A stretch of 64,000 nucleotides of DNA, taken from contig QANT01004276.1 of the NCBI GenBank assembly GCA_003254885.1, positions 1 through 64,000 on the forward strand, read 5' to 3'. Position numbers and translations under genes: made by a program. Source of the stretch: Purshia tridentata (taxonomy: Eukaryota > Streptophyta > Magnoliopsida > Rosales > Rosaceae). The notes under the pieces are model-generated. The model saw only the letters and a list, made by a program, of their open reading frames with translations. It did not search any database and was not told the DNA's origin. Of the stretch, positions 63,448 to 64,000 are shown in pieces. Every line of letters starts with the position of its first letter. Position 1 is the stretch's first letter.

Positions 63448-64000
63448 ATGGATCCCAAGAAGAACCGAAGAAAGCCGAGGCTGGAGCGCCGCAATGCGGT
63501 TAAGCACATTGAGTACGACGCCGCTTCGTCGTCGTCGACTTATTCCTCGCTTGAGGACTCGTCGTCCTCGGCTTCGGCGTCGCTCCACACGCGCTCGCTC
63601 GATTTGTCGGACCGGACGAGCTTCCGAGTCGAGGGAATCGAGGGCGAGTTCGAGCGGATATACGAGACTCTGGGCCTGTCGGGCCCAGACGACTTCGCAA
63701 TCCCCGAGGCGGCCTGGGAGGCCCGGAAGATCCGGTCGTCATCGGATGTTCTCCCCATGTCCAGATTGTACCGGTTGGATAGTACGAGACCCGAGGAGAC
63801 TAAATTGGTGGCCGAATTGTGCGATAGAGTTAGGGATGTTACTGTAACTGAGTTTACTCGAGCTGACTCGGCCGGGCCGAGTGGATCTTGTACTGCTATT
63901 ACTAGCGGTGCTACTATTGGAATTAAGGGTGTACGGCCACCGGTGCTGAAGCCACCGCCGTCGATGAGGCTTCCAGTGATTGACCATGCGAGCTCGACTT
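63448..64000 (+). CDS. MEKK1-like MAP kinase kinase kinase, N-terminal part, cut by the window edge
   Basis: 184 codons are visible and the frame is still open at the edge. The sequence matches the regulatory N-terminus of plant MEKK1-type MAP3Ks: RRKPRLERRNAVKHIEYDAA, TSFRVEGIEGEFERIYETLG, LSGPDDFAIPEAAWEA, RSSSDVLP and GIKGVRPPVLKPPPSMRLP followed by IDH. In Arabidopsis MEKK1 the corresponding blocks precede the kinase domain by several hundred residues, so the kinase should lie beyond the window. MEKK1 acts in immune and stress MAPK cascades upstream of MKK1/MKK2-MPK4. The start codon was chosen because MDPKKNRR leads straight into the conserved basic block. High GC is typical of this exon. 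Confidence 0.88.
   Translation, partial: MDPKKNRRKPRLERRNAVKHIEYDAASSSSTYSSLEDSSSSASASLHTRSLDLSDRTSFRVEGIEGEFERIYETLGLSGPDDFAIPEAAWEARKIRSSSDVLPMSRLYRLDSTRPEETKLVAELCDRVRDVTVTEFTRADSAGPSGSCTAITSGATIGIKGVRPPVLKPPPSMRLPVIDHASST

Noticed and set aside
63494-63987. Arg-rich ORFs on both strands over the MEKK1-like exon
   Set aside because: Shadows of a GC-rich coding exon; only the 63448 frame matches a known family.

Overview
The window looks like nuclear DNA of a eudicot plant. It is AT-rich, its genes have many short GT-AG introns, and every recognisable product belongs to a plant family: a GT31 galactosyltransferase, group-D MAP kinase kinases, VPS9A, a HAM-type MYST acetyltransferase, a TMEM50-like protein and a MEKK1-like kinase. 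I cannot name the species. Single N characters inside homopolymers (4579, 29611, 49923, 53045, 53659) suggest a draft assembly with weak homopolymer calls; at least one N lies at a local duplication that may be an assembly seam.

Layout. 1-9,600 is transposon- and repeat-rich and has no convincing gene. It holds two small terminal-inverted-repeat elements with 8-9 bp target duplications, a degenerate ~210-bp tandem repeat, an old LTR-like fragment, and a 3.2-kb element with 222-bp inverted ends. 10,034-13,339 (+) is an 11-exon beta-1,3-galactosyltransferase. 14,240-18,560 (+) is a tandem pair of intronless MKK7/MKK9-type kinase genes; the first is frameshifted by an internal 178-bp duplication and the second is intact. 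19,981-23,326 (+) is VPS9A, the RAB5-family exchange factor. 23.3-28.7 kb is AT-rich and shows no gene. 28,800-29,531 (+) is a one-exon gene resembling syringolide-induced protein 14-1-1.

31,125-35,767 (-) is a complete nine-exon HAM1/HAM2-type histone acetyltransferase (445 aa). 37,610-48,147 (-) is a 19-exon gene for a 1,610-aa protein with two PHD-extended-PHD cassettes. 50,129-51,559 (+) is a four-exon TMEM50-like membrane protein. 53,372-57,743 (-) is a five-exon serine-rich protein whose conserved islands match animal vasculin (GPBP1). 59.1-63.0 kb is AT-rich with a dispersed ~0.5-kb duplication. 63,448 to the right edge (+) is the N-terminal part of a MEKK1-like MAP kinase kinase kinase.

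Two functional themes stand out. The first is MAP kinase signalling: MAP2K genes and a MAP3K gene lie within 50 kb. The second is chromatin: a MYST acetyltransferase sits beside a PHD-ePHD protein of the kind that scaffolds MYST complexes in animals and yeast. The most unusual features are (i) a 10-codon upstream ORF kept in both MKK copies whose stop overlaps the main start as TAATG, next to tandem TATA-bearing promoter modules that could decide whether the uORF is in the mRNA, and (ii) a pair of intronic hairpins in the PHD gene that differ by a compensatory base-pair change. All exon joins below were read by eye from splice signals, phase and family similarity; the summed exon lengths keep an open frame in every spliced gene.
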